From NCBI GenBank assembly GCA_900323505.1, contig OOIN01000033.1:372001-436000 (forward strand): 64,000 nt of DNA, written 5' to 3'. The notes beneath the pieces were generated by a model that saw nothing but the letters and a program-made list of their open reading frames with translations, searched no databases and had not been told where the DNA came from. Below, in pieces: positions 1 through 9,477 of the stretch (the stretch's first letter is position 1; each line of letters starts with the position of its first letter). Source of the DNA: Ustilago trichophora (Eukaryota > Basidiomycota > Ustilaginomycetes > Ustilaginales > Ustilaginaceae). The position numbers and the translations under genes were made by a program.

Positions 1-1
1 G

Positions 2-216
2 AGGTGTCTTCGTGGGGACGGGCTGATTCAAAACGGAATGGATGGCACACGACTTAAGGGAACGCTTAGAAGAAGGAAGCAAAAGAGTCTGCGTCGACCC
101 GAAAGAAAGAGAATTATTGTCCGTGATACAAGAAGCGATGGGGGACGCAGTGTCGAGACCCGTATTGTCGTTATTGGCCAAGCGAGAAGGGTCTGCAAGG
201 TTCGCCGGCCTTAGTT
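2..216 (-). CDS. Start of retrotransposon Pol, partial (runs off left edge)
   Basis: After the gag stop, the -1 frame on the minus strand stays open to the window edge. It reads through from the slippery site at 217-223 and contains a stretch ending SVLNQPVPTKTP at the edge. No catalytic motif of protease, reverse transcriptase or integrase is reached inside the window, so the Pol identity rests on position after gag, the frame relation and the frameshift signal. Chance openness over about 70 codons is possible but the phasing makes Pol the best reading. Confidence 0.5.
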
Positions 217-1467
217 GTTTCCCTGGCCGTGCAGAGCTCTGGCATAAGCCTTACGGTAGTTCTGCTCGAGCTGAGGAACGGGTCTGTCGGAATGACAGTT
301 GCTGAACATATGACCTCGGTGGCCACAACGATGACACTCGCCCGTGCCAGGCCTCTCGGTTCCAGGAGTGACTGGATAGGCCCAGTAGGCAGGCGGGGAG
401 ATCGTAACGCGCGGATGCTCGACAGTGTACCTCTTGAGAGCCTCATGGTACTGACGATGGCCTTCATCGTCGTCAGGGAAACTGTACTGAGGGATGGTGG
501 CGACATCGACATTAGGAGATTTAGGTCGAGCAATTTGGACATTGTTAGACACACCGTCATCGAAACGAGCACGTTTCTCTTCAGGTGGCGAGGGCGGCAT
601 GTTGTTCTTGCGAAGTCCGTCGATGATGCGAGTGAGATTGGCGAGTTCGTTGTTCACCTTCTTGTCTCGGAGGTGACGGGCGTCATGTTCAGCGATGATC
701 TCGTCGTAAACGGTAGACGGAAGATCACGGCAAGCATTGACACATTCCAAGACGGAGTCACGCATGAAACCAAGGTGAGGCTTAAGTTCGGCTGGGAGCG
801 CAGTCCAGAACATGGAGGCCTTGAGCGGTTCGGAGGCATAGGTGCTGGTAACCTTGGTGGCGAGCGTGAGGGTCTCAGCCAGCCACTTGCGCCAAGCTGG
901 GATGTCGCGAAGAGCCTCGACATTCTTCTTCACCTTGACGGCGTCGAGGAAGGCTTGGTAACGGGAGGCAGGAGTCTCCTTCGGCTTGAGGAGGTCGGCG
1001 AAATGAGAAAGGAATGCTTGTTCCAAGTCATCGAAGTGGGTCTGAGTTTCACGAGGGAGCGCATTGTACCAGTCGCGTGCAGCACCAGTCATGAACGTCT
1101 TGAAGTAGCGTGCTTTTCGAGTCGGGTTGTCATCGATCTTGCGGTCCAGGCAGAATCGGTCGAAATGGTCAAGCCAGACCTGGGCGTCGACGTCGGTGTA
1201 ATCGCCAGAGTAGTCGGCGATACCGTTGGAAAGTGCAGCCGCACCATTGGCTGGAGTAGGAGAGGCCGACATGCTGAGGCGCGCAAATTCACGGGTGATG
1301 GTGGGCGCATCTGACGGTTTTCTCGGACTTGGTGAACTCGGCTCTGGACTAGGCAAAGGTGAAGAGAGCGGCGAAGAGCTCTCAAAAGGGTGCGGTTTCG
1401 AAGGCTCCTCAGAGCCAGCGGAAGGGAGGAGTTTCGATGACGACGTGATGGCGGTTCTTGCGAGCAA
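211..1467 (-). CDS. Ty3-like retrotransposon Gag
   Basis: A 418-aa ORF with the layout of a fungal Ty3/Metaviridae Gag. It has a Ser/Pro-rich N terminus (about residues 20-60), then the capsid-like retrotrans_gag region with the typical W-x-x-x-L and DWYNALP-type segments near residues 90-150, and near the C terminus a CCHC zinc knuckle (C378, C381, H386, C391; CHRCGHRGHMFSNC) that would bind the element's RNA. The ORF is intact with no internal stop, so the copy may be young. Its C terminus overlaps the -1 frame of the presumed Pol. Gag would package element RNA into cytoplasmic particles. Start: the first ATG of the ORF at 1467; an internal Met exists near residue 67, before the conserved core. 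Confidence 0.9.
   Translation of the reverse strand: MLARTAITSSSKLLPSAGSEEPSKPHPFESSSPLSSPLPSPEPSSPSPRKPSDAPTITREFARLSMSASPTPANGAAALSNGIADYSGDYTDVDAQVWLDHFDRFCLDRKIDDNPTRKARYFKTFMTGAARDWYNALPRETQTHFDDLEQAFLSHFADLLKPKETPASRYQAFLDAVKVKKNVEALRDIPAWRKWLAETLTLATKVTSTYASEPLKASMFWTALPAELKPHLGFMRDSVLECVNACRDLPSTVYDEIIAEHDARHLRDKKVNNELANLTRIIDGLRKNNMPPSPPEEKRARFDDGVSNNVQIARPKSPNVDVATIPQYSFPDDDEGHRQYHEALKRYTVEHPRVTISPPAYWAYPVTPGTERPGTGECHRCGHRGHMFSNCHSDRPVPQLEQNYRKAYARALHGQGNN
217..223 (-). promoter_or_regulatory. Candidate -1 ribosomal frameshift site (gag-pol)
   Basis: On the minus strand the heptamer is G GGA AAC, phased exactly as X XXY YYZ in the gag reading frame and followed by AAC and the gag TAA. 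Slipping back one base enters the frame that is open to the window edge. Just downstream, AAGG and CCTT flank a GC-rich loop, giving a possible short hairpin. Simultaneous slippage at such heptamers is well established for retroelements; use of this one is inferred. Confidence 0.6.
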
Positions 1468-2172
1468 CCGTCAAGCCAGCTTACGCGAGTGCTAGACAGT
1501 CGCTGCCGCACAGCAAAGTCGTAAGCCGTAGAAGGAAAGCCCAAATGAGAACCTGAGAGCGTGAGAAGAAGCAAGGTCGCGTCTGATGAGACTGCGACAA
1601 CAGCGGATGGATTCGTTCTTGAACAACGAAGAGGAGACGAAAACGGAAATGACAAAGTCGTAATGGACGAGAACGTTATTAAGGTTGAGAGGAGGTAGTC
1701 GTGAGGGTCGAGAGATGAAAAGGGCGAACACTTGATCAAGAGCGATTGTGTTATTCGTCCTGATTGAGGTGGTCGAATGGCGCCAGAACGCCGGAAAAAG
1801 CAAAGAACGCTGGTCGACAAAGGCTGGACTATCGTTTCCGGGTTGGCCCCCCAATGTAATGAGCAAGTAATCAAATGTTAGTTAGACAAAGATGAAGTTC
1901 AGCTTGAGTATCGGAAGCATTGATGAAAGGATGGTTATGGTATTGAAGGAAGTGAAAAAATTTGCTGAGTCGCGACGAAGTTGACCTGCGTGTGGCATGA
2001 CGCGCGGGCCACCTCAAGTCAAATTGCTGATCCGGCCGATTATTTGCGATCTGGCCGATCCAGCAGATCTGACCGATTTACCCGATTTGGTCGGGATTCG
2101 TGGACCCAGGACAGCGGTCCGCACCGCGCATTGATGATGTGAAGAAGAGCGGATGGTGTGGTGTTCGTAATG

Positions 2173-2326
2173 GCGGTAGCGGTGGTAGACGTGGTGGTGG
2201 TAGTTGTGGTGGTGGTAGACGTGGTGGTGGTAGTTGTGGTGGTGGTAGACGTGGTGGTGGTAGACGTGGTGGTGGTAGACGTGGTGGTGGTAGTCGTGGT
2301 GGTGGTGGTGGTGGTGGTGGTGGTTG
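2173..2326. repeat. GGTGGT/GGTAGAC minisatellite
   Basis: Imperfect tandem array built from GGTGGTGGTAGAC and GGTGGTGGTAGTT units and ending in a run of GGT triplets. All reading frames are open through it, so it yields spurious Gly/Val-rich (plus) and His/Thr/Pro-rich (minus) ORFs. It lies in the presumed LTR or just outside it. Confidence 0.9.
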
Positions 2327-2691
2327 ATGATGAGGTCGGTGAAGGTAATGTGCACGGTCGTGCAAACTTGGCTGAGTCAAAAAAAAAAGCTGAGTTTTTT
2401 TTCGAGATGAGCATTATGTAATCACTGCGCCGTCATTCACTGAGACTTGACGTGACGGATGAAGCTTACCTCTCAGCTACCTCTCACTTCTCTTCACGAC
2501 CATCATGCCTCTTGCCCTCGGTTCGACAAGGATCAGGCTTTCTTCCCTCGGTTCGCCACTGGGCGCCTCCAACCACGGCTCAACGGAGACACGTACTGGG
2601 CACAACTCGAGCAAATTTGATTCGATTCACGGATGCAATCATTTCAAGGTAAGTACATACATTAGGCTCGTGACTTAGGGTAGGGAAGACA

Positions 2692-4446
2692 TCAACGACG
2701 ACGACGGCGACGACGCACTTGGGCTGGATGGCTGCTGGAGCCAGCCTCGGCCAAGCGCTCTTCGCCGCGGCCTGAGTGCACAAAGTCGTCGTCTGCATCG
2801 TGGTGGCCAGCTTTGCCCTCGTCTGGATCGCGGTCTTGGGTCCCAAGGAAGAGGTTGGAGCCTTCGCTTTGGGACAAGGCGCGATGGACAGGATAGGGCG
2901 GGTGCTGGCCCCATTGCTCTGCATCGAGGATGGTCGAGCTGCTGGATTCGGGAAGGATGGTGTTGCGCGAGACGTCCTGCACCGCTGTTGGGAACAGTCT
3001 TGCAAACTCGAGGCTGACCATCCAGCGTTCGATGGAGCTCGGCAACGGCTGGACTTGGGAATCGAGGAGAGGATAAGTGACGGGCGAGGGTCCAAGCCTT
3101 TGTCTTACCTGGCTTGACGGTAGAACCTGTGCTAACGATATTGCTTCTCTCCTCTTGTCTGTCTCTTCCAGCGCCTCATGGAGTTCCAGCGATCTCCAGC
3201 ACGGGACAATCTTTCGCATCGCTCCACCCCTGACACCGCTTCCACCACCGACACCGCCGTCACCGCTCGCACCACCGCCGAGACCTGCAAGACGATCAGT
3301 AAGTTCAAGGCTCGACTCGTTTTGGTCCGTTTCAATCTCATTGTTTGGTGGATCGATCGCCTCGGCGTCAGTTACCTCCTCACTGGCCGCCTCTGGGATG
3401 GCAAAGCTGGTGTGATGGTACTGACGCCACAGAGCATCATCACGAAGCAAGGCAGCGGTGCGTTTATCGCACTTCTTCTTGATTCGGTTGATCCTTCTGC
3501 GGCTGGCTTCTCTGGCGAGCTTACGGGCTGGATCGTTGCTGTCGCGCTGCTGCTGGCGCCAATCCTTCATCATTTGATGAAGAGAGGCCAGACAGACTTC
3601 GACGGCGGCGTCATCCTGACTGTCGTCTCCGTCTCGTCTAAAGTCTTCGATCCGCTTCCGGACAGATGAATCTTGGCATGCAAGGTTGGCAATGATGTCG
3701 GTGACAAGCCCAGTGTAGGCCGTCGCCGACTTTGACCAGTCGATTCGAAGCACTGGAGCGCCGTAGAGGGTCGGAGGATTTGCTTCGAACGGTGGCAATG
3801 GGTCTTTCTTCCCAAGGCCCATTCGCTTTCGAAGCTCTTTCCGAAAGGGTCCTTGCAGATCCTTATTTGGCTTGATGCCTCCTCCTCTCTTGCGCTGCGG
3901 ATGGAGTGGAGGCAACAATGGCTTGTTGGCGTTGGCGGCGTGGGAGCTAGCTGGGCTGATGCGTTTTAGCAGCGCATCTTGCCAGTGCAGGCACTGTACG
4001 ATGGCGTGCCGTTCAGCTTGACTCTCGGCAAGCTTTGTCTCCATTGTGTTGACCTGCTCCTGGAGACGGTGGAGCTGTTGGCGCAGCCCTTGGTTCTCTC
4101 GCTCGCTGGTACTGTCGTTGTGTACGTTGGTTGTGTCTCTGTAGCTGCTGTCGGCGGGAGGTTCCACCTCAATCTCATCAGAGGAAGGAGGAGCGCCTCT
4201 TGGTGTGATCTGGGCCACCGCTTCAAATGATTCTGCTGCCTCTTGTGAGGCGTCCTCGGAAGCTTCAAGCAACATTGAATCCGAATGGCGAGCGATGGGA
4301 GAGTGGGTTCCGAGTGAGCTCAACGGCGAATCACTTGACGAGTCGCTGATGTACCTTGATCGCTGAGACGCCCTGGATGCGGCTTGACGGTCATCACCAC
4401 CTCTTCTCCTTCTCTGTGTTGTCTCTCGGACTCTTTTCGGTGGCAT
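2692..4446 (-). CDS. Hypothetical 584-aa protein, coiled coil, low-complexity tail
   Basis: I do not recognise this protein. It is an uninterrupted ORF starting MPPKRVRETTQRRRRGG, a basic N terminus that could be a nuclear signal. A Ser/Glu-rich stretch follows, then a probable coiled coil near residues 115-165 (heptads such as LRQQLHRLQEQVNTMETKLA). A basic and hydrophobic central region (about 180-340) looks like the folded part, including an IDWSKSATAYTGLVTDIIANL segment. After a Gly-rich linker near 390-410 the C terminus is acidic and ends in a run of arginines. The coiled coil plus basic core suggest DNA or chromatin association, but this is only inference. Its 3' end lies close to the retrotransposon, so it could be a passenger of repeated DNA. 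The antisense strand shows shorter open frames that I take as shadows. Confidence 0.6.
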   Translation of the reverse strand: MPPKRVRETTQRRRRGGDDRQAASRASQRSRYISDSSSDSPLSSLGTHSPIARHSDSMLLEASEDASQEAAESFEAVAQITPRGAPPSSDEIEVEPPADSSYRDTTNVHNDSTSERENQGLRQQLHRLQEQVNTMETKLAESQAERHAIVQCLHWQDALLKRISPASSHAANANKPLLPPLHPQRKRGGGIKPNKDLQGPFRKELRKRMGLGKKDPLPPFEANPPTLYGAPVLRIDWSKSATAYTGLVTDIIANLACQDSSVRKRIEDFRRDGDDSQDDAAVEVCLASLHQMMKDWRQQQRDSNDPARKLAREASRRRINRIKKKCDKRTAALLRDDALWRQYHHTSFAIPEAASEEVTDAEAIDPPNNEIETDQNESSLELTDRLAGLGGGASGDGGVGGGSGVRGGAMRKIVPCWRSLELHEALEETDKRREAISLAQVLPSSQVRQRLGPSPVTYPLLDSQVQPLPSSIERWMVSLEFARLFPTAVQDVSRNTILPESSSSTILDAEQWGQHPPYPVHRALSQSEGSNLFLGTQDRDPDEGKAGHHDADDDFVHSGRGEERLAEAGSSSHPAQVRRRRRRR

Positions 4447-5845
4447 CAGGATGAACGGCTCGATTCAAAATGCTTGGTATGCGTTTCGTTGATGGTTGCA
4501 AAGAAGATAGAGCACAGCACGGGCACAATTGTGTCTGCAGGCGGCTTCCAGACTTGTCGACGGGGAACTCAAGGACGCAGTTGTCCACTCTACATGGCCT
4601 CGAGCAGCTCAGGTGGCTCGTTTGGCTGTTATCCACGGCATCGAGGCGCTGAAAGTGCACGGCTTGCTCAAATGTGTCCGATATGAGGCTCGTACTGACT
4701 CAAATTCTTTCTTTTGCTCGTCACCAGCGCATACAACACCATCTCAAACTTCGTTTCAAGGCCAGCCAAATCCCCGGGTGACTCATCCTCGATCTGGACG
4801 GATCTCGACGGTAACTGTAGGCAGGATTTGCAGGCACTCCGGCAGTGTCTGCTCCAACTCGCGGAAAAGGGATTCGAGCACACAGGTCAAGGGGTCCGAG
4901 CGCGCTCAGTACTTAATTCGCGCGCATGAGCAAACGTCTCTATCTTCCCGACTCCATCCATCCATCCGCCTCACGACTTTGCGAGCCCATCCATCCGCCT
5001 ATTTCTCACAGCCTTTGCTCGCCATCCATGGGCCGACCCTGCTCCTGGCTGCTCAGCAAAGGAGAATCTCAAGTTGTAAGTGCTGGTCTTCAGTTCGAGG
5101 TTGGTGTTGTCACGTCTTGCTGCTTTGCAGTTGATCCGCTGAACTTCTCTTCTTTCTGTTGTATTCCTCATTTTGCAGAGCGAGATAAGGGTAGCTGGCA
5201 TTCCACGCCACGCTTTGTCTTCGAGCACATCCAACTTCCCCAAACGGCCGCCAAGACTCCTCTTGCCCGTAGCTTTGCCACCATTGTCCCACCATCATCA
5301 AGGAGGGCGCTGCTTTCGACAGACAGCTCTCTCTGTTACTACTTCGAGGTATGTTCAGCATCACGTCTCTTCAAAGGCATCGATTGGCGACTCTAGCGAG
5401 CAAAGCAGCATCTCTTGACTACAACAACCCATTCGTCCTTTTGCTGATCCTGCTGCCGTTACTGCTTCTGTTGCCGACGCCTAGCTTCAACTCTTTCCAC
5501 GTCAACTCCATTCTTTGACAAAGCATCAGCATTTTGATTTGCTCGGCCGCATTTTGTATCAGCCACAAACAATTTGGTAAGCACATCAGAGCATCCGTGT
5601 CTTTTTTGGGTTTCAACAAGGAGAGAGTTTGCTGCGCTTTTGCTCACATCCTCTGATGACGACTCGACTCTTCGGCACATCCGCTTCTTTCTGATCTGCG
5701 TCGCCGTCTACGTCTCGCCGACCTGTCCGAATCTGACGCAAGACTCAGCCCCTTCGCTTCCCGACATGCACTTCGACACTCTAAGCATCTTGACTTGCCA
5801 TCTTCCAACTGACCTTGACCTCGCAAAAGGTTCGTCCAGGAGGAT
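4447..5845. other. Divergent intergenic region and NST1 leader
   Basis: No supported gene. On the plus strand several splice-like signals occur (GTAAGT near 5078, TTTTGCAG near 5179, GGTATGTTC near 5349, GGTAAGC near 5577), so a spliced 5' leader for the NST1-like gene is possible. Short ORFs here have no recognisable content. Confidence 0.5.
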
Positions 5846-7254
5846 ATGGCCAAGTCAAAGCTGCCTTGCTCCACCCCAGCGGCGCGCGGTGCAGCCGCAC
5901 CCCCACCCAAGCTGGCCACCGCTGCTCAACACCATCAGCATCCACCAACACCACCTCCCATGCAGCAGCAATCCAAACAACCTGTTGCTGGCGCATCCAC
6001 GCCACCGCGATCTGCCTCCCCCATCTCCAATTACGACGCAGACACCGCCGCCCACTCTTCCGCCAAGAAGAAAAAGAAAAAGTCTAAATCCAAGGCAAAG
6101 GACTCTGACTTGATCGACGATCACGAGTACGACCTTCAGTCTGCGGCTGCGCAAGGCATCCCGGATGACGATGCCTATTGGACATCGCTCCCTGCGCATC
6201 TGAGGACTTTTATTCGCAACGCTTTGCCTCTCGGCCAGTTCCCCCCAGCAGCCCAGGCTGCCCTCAACGACAACGCCAACGACCCTGCCAACCGCCACGC
6301 TTCGACGCAAGCCATGATCGCCGTCGCTCAACAGTTGGCGCAGGCTGCCCATGCGTCTCAGCGCCATCTTCAGCAGTATCCTCCCGGCACCCATCCCTAC
6401 CCTCCACTGCCCTTCGACGCATCCATCTTTGCCGACTTGGCACTGCATCCCGACCAGGCGTTGCCTCTACATCCCCATCCCAACGCCGCCACCAATGGTT
6501 CCTATGCACAGTACGCTTCCAGCCCCAACCCGCCTCCAACCCAGCCACCCATCGAGCCACTTCCACCTCCCATTGTCCTCTACGACAATTTCGATGACGA
6601 GATCGATCGATTCGACGACGACCGAGACGACGGCGCTCAATACTACGACGATGGAGAGCTCGACGAGGACGACGAAATCCTCGATGCCCAAGGCGGCCTT
6701 CTTCATGCTCGAGAGCATGTATGGATGCGGGATGGCGCAGATCATGCACATGGACCCAATGGCATGGCTGTCCATCCAGATGAACTGCGCTCTGCAAGTA
6801 AGAACAAAAAGAAGAAGAAGAAGAAGAAGAAGAAAGGTGGCGCTGGAGCTGGAAATGGACATGGCAATGACGAAGCACACGAGATCGAAGTCAAAGTGCC
6901 TCCCCCGCCCAAGCCCGTCCCCAATCATCCGCCTCCGTCGACCAACGTCTCTTTGATTGCTCGTAACTCGAATCCGCCGCCTCCCAGCTCGCGAGCCGCT
7001 GGCAAACAGCCAATGACCTTCAACTCGACCGGAAAGACGCCAGCAAGACCGGCCAACGGTGTTCCACCTTCATCCAACTCGGGCAAGCGCTCGGTCTCGT
7101 CCTCAACTCACGGATAGCAGCCCGCAGCCAACCCATCAACCAACAATGCAAAGATCTGGTCAACCAGCTCAGCAGAGGAGCGCGAGCGCATCAAGGAATC
7201 CTGGCTCGGTCTCTCGATGAAGGATAGGTTGCACTTGACGCCTCTGGCGCTGTG
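5846..7254 (+). pseudogene. NST1: NST1-like stress-response gene, truncated
   Basis: The 423-aa ORF at 5846-7117 matches the N-terminal half of fungal Nst1: a Lys-rich run, then DDDAYWTSLPAHLRTFIRNA and PLGQFPPAAQAAL (about residues 110-145), a Pro/His-rich region, an acidic stretch and a long poly-Lys block (about 315-330). The ORF ends at a TAG (7115-7117), yet the same frame continues beyond it with AKIWSTSSAEERERIKESWL, the start of the conserved Nst1 core. The similarity then fades after GLSMKDR and the frame stops at 7252-7254. The coiled-coil and Cys-rich C-terminal portion of Nst1, normally several hundred residues, is absent; repeat-rich AT-rich DNA follows. I could not find an in-frame intron that would remove the TAG. 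Intact Nst1 is linked to salt and stress tolerance. This copy could still make a 423-aa N-terminal protein, or a read-through product. Confidence 0.75.
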
Positions 7255-7440
7255 AATGGCGGCGACCCTCTCTCTCACACAAGGGCGGCTCATGGTGGTT
7301 GCGACGCAAGACAGACGCCTACTGCGGTGCTACTTCTAATTCATTGTTGTTATGCTCACATGATTGCACTGGCGGCCACGGATGGCCGTCAGTAGGACTG
7401 TGCTGATGTGCTGCCTGGCCAGGTGCGCCACCCAATATGA

Positions 7441-7617
7441 AGGGTGGCTACAGTGAGAAGCCAGCTGAGAAGCCACCCTTGAAGCCACCCGGGGTGGCTA
7501 CTTTGCGAAGCCAGCCGATCGGGGGTGGCTTCGAAGGTGGCTTCGCAGCGAAGCCACCCGGGGTGGCATCGGGGGGTGGCTTCGAGTTGGCATTTTCCAT
7601 TTTTTAGGATATGAATT
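7441..7617. repeat. GGTGGCT palindrome module A
   Basis: Dense cluster of inverted GAAGCCACCC / GGGTGGCTTC words, including GATCGGGGGTGGCTTCGAAG, ending in TTTTTTAGGATATGAATTT. The same layout recurs in modules B and C, so the three are copies of one foldback-like repeat. Confidence 0.85.
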
Positions 7618-7805
7618 TCACTCAATCGTCCACAGCAAGATCTGATCTTGTCGACTGTGATCGGTCACATTAACTTAACTTTTACAGGGTTGAAAAGGTA
7701 TGATATCATAAATTTGAAACTGTGTAAAAGCAGAACTTGGCATCGAGCCGCCATCTGACGTAACCGCCCACTCACATCTCGAAAAAAGAAATAGTTTATT
7801 TCACG

Positions 7806-7985
7806 GCGAAGCCACCCTTTGAGAAGCCAGCTGCGAAGCCACCCCGGGTGGCTACATTGAGAAGCCACCCTCGAAGCCACCCGGGGTGGCTACGATGAAA
7901 ACCCACCCTCAAAGCCAGCCAGATCGGGGGTGGCTTCGAGGGTGGCTTCATGACGGATTTTTCCTTTTTTTAGGATATGAATTTG
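7806..7985. repeat. GGTGGCT palindrome module B
   Basis: Second copy of the palindrome cluster with GATCGGGGGTGGCTTCGAGG and the same TTTTTTTAGGATATGAATTT tail. Same orientation as module A, about 365 bp away. Confidence 0.85.
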
Positions 7986-8008
7986 TATTGGTGACCCAAT
8001 TATGGGTC

Positions 8009-8026
8009 TGACCCATTAATGGGCCA
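8009..8026. repeat. Near-palindrome TGACCCATTAATGGGCCA, copy 1
   Basis: Core CCCATTAATGGG is a perfect palindrome. An identical 18-nt copy lies at 8323-8340. A related TGACCCAATTATGGGTC precedes this copy at about 7992. Confidence 0.8.
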
Positions 8027-8322
8027 GAACCTTTATCTTTTTCTTAGGTTATGATTGTTTCATGCGAGCACCAAAAACGCGTCTTAGTTAGTCAAATCAT
8101 ATTAAAGCTGATTGATAGGAATGAGCAAACTGTAAAAATCGCATCGATGACTCTTTGTTTGCTTGTCATTTTTGAGTTCGGTTCAACAAAATACTCGCGA
8201 CGTTTCTTTATGACCTTGCCTGAGATTTTTTGGTACAAAAAATACACGCAAATGACCTTCAGTATTGTCGTGCAAATCGCCACCAGAATGTAAACAGTAT
8301 CATTCATTTGTACGCACAAAAA

Positions 8323-8340
8323 TGACCCATTAATGGGCCA
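8323..8340. repeat. Near-palindrome TGACCCATTAATGGGCCA, copy 2
   Basis: Identical to 8009-8026. The two bound about 300 bp of AT-rich sequence with no recognisable gene. Confidence 0.8.
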
Positions 8341-8438
8341 TTTGCGTTTATTTCTCTTTCAGCTGTCTGTCACGTTCTCATTCATATGAAACTAGTTATT
8401 TCAAAATTGGCCAAATTAAGTGTAGCGTCCGATACGGG

Positions 8439-8510
8439 TTTTTTTTGTTTTTGTTTTTGTTTTTTGTTTGTTTGTTTGTTTTTCTTTTTTTTCTTTTTTT
8501 TTTTTTTTTC
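8439..8510. repeat. T-rich tract with (TTTG)n
   Basis: Runs of T broken by single G and C, partly as tandem TTTG. Simple sequence. Confidence 0.9.
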
Positions 8511-8688
8511 GCCCAAGATAGCCGTATCCTACGGAAAAAGTAAGTCATAAACCCATCTCACAAGCATCCCCGGTTTAGCAGCCTGCTTCTCGGTGGCATC
8601 TTGAAAGTGGCCACCTCGGGTTGTTGCTGGCACCACGCAAGCATGGATAGCTGATAGCCGATACCCGTCACTCATACTCATTTACACA

Positions 8689-8886
8689 GATTCATATCCT
8701 TAAAAAAAAGAAAAGTCGGAACCCGGAGCCACCCTAGCAACCACCCGGATGGCTCCACCAAGCAGCCACCCAGAGCAAGCACCTAGATCGGGGGTGCTTG
8801 CGGGGTGGCTCCCCAAGAGCAACCACCCAGGGTGGTTGCTAGGGTGGCTCCGGGGTCCACCCTTTTCTTTTTTGGGATATGATTCT
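8689..8886. repeat. GGTGGCT palindrome module C with terminal inverted repeats
   Basis: The whole block folds on itself: ATTCATATCCTTAAAAAAAA at the left end mirrors TTTTCTTTTTTGGGATATGA at the right, and GGAGCCACCCTAGCAACCAC mirrors GTGGTTGCTAGGGTGGCTCC. The centre carries AGATCGGGGGTGCTTGC, matching the centre of modules A and B. It looks like a complete small foldback/MITE-like unit of about 200 bp. Confidence 0.8.
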
Positions 8887-9477
8887 CGACCGCAACTAAT
8901 AAATTAGCTGCGATGTGTTCACGGCCAAAAATTCGGGTACAATCATGAATACTTTGCCAGATTTCCAACATCTGTGCCGACCCTCTCTACGTTTGGCTCG
9001 GCATTCATGATTCATGGTCTCGAAGAACGGAGCTGGTGTGGGCGTATTACCTTCTGAGCTGGTCGTGCGAGCTGTCGATGGCAGGAACATATTCGTAGCT
9101 ACCAATCCCCGGGCTGCACCTGATGGGGAGCCAACCATCCAGCATTCGTGATTCATGATTGGAGACTGGGCATTTGTAGCTCTTCCATCCCAGGTAAGAC
9201 CGATGACCCCACTCAAGGAGAAAAGGGTGATCAAACACTGCGAAGCGGATTTCTGTACTGGACCTCACCTTCTTATGAGCCACAGAAGGTCGCACATGCA
9301 CTCAATCACGGCAAAAGCGTTTTCATGTCTAGCCATGCACACTGTCCTGACAGCTTTGCTCCGTAGATCGCTCTCACACATATCTTGACACCTTGAGCAC
9401 ATTCATTTTTCTGTTGTGGGGGCGGTCCTCAACCAGGAGCGACCGCAGGTTTCCATTACATTTCCAAAGAGGTTCAG
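8887..9477. other. Intergenic, no gene seen
   Basis: Contains a near-duplicated CATTCATGATTCATG / CATTCGTGATTCATG pair (about 9003 and 9142) but no coding region I can support. It is the 3' flank of the minus-strand membrane protein gene. Confidence 0.5.

Larger units (their letters stand above)
1..1854 (-). mobile_element. Ty3-like LTR retrotransposon, 5' internal part
   Basis: Minus-strand element: leader (about 1468-1837), Gag (211-1467) and the start of Pol (to position 1). At 1838-1853 the minus strand carries TGGGGGGCCAACCCGG directly inside a TTACA end, which resembles a primer-binding site next to the inner edge of a 5' LTR (LTR would begin at about 1855 and extend to higher coordinates). 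The outer LTR end and target duplication could not be placed with confidence, and the other LTR lies outside the window. Confidence 0.7.

Noticed and set aside
2014..2421. Poly-His, poly-Thr, poly-Pro, poly-Gly and poly-Val ORFs
   Set aside because: All come from the GGTGGT minisatellite read in different frames.
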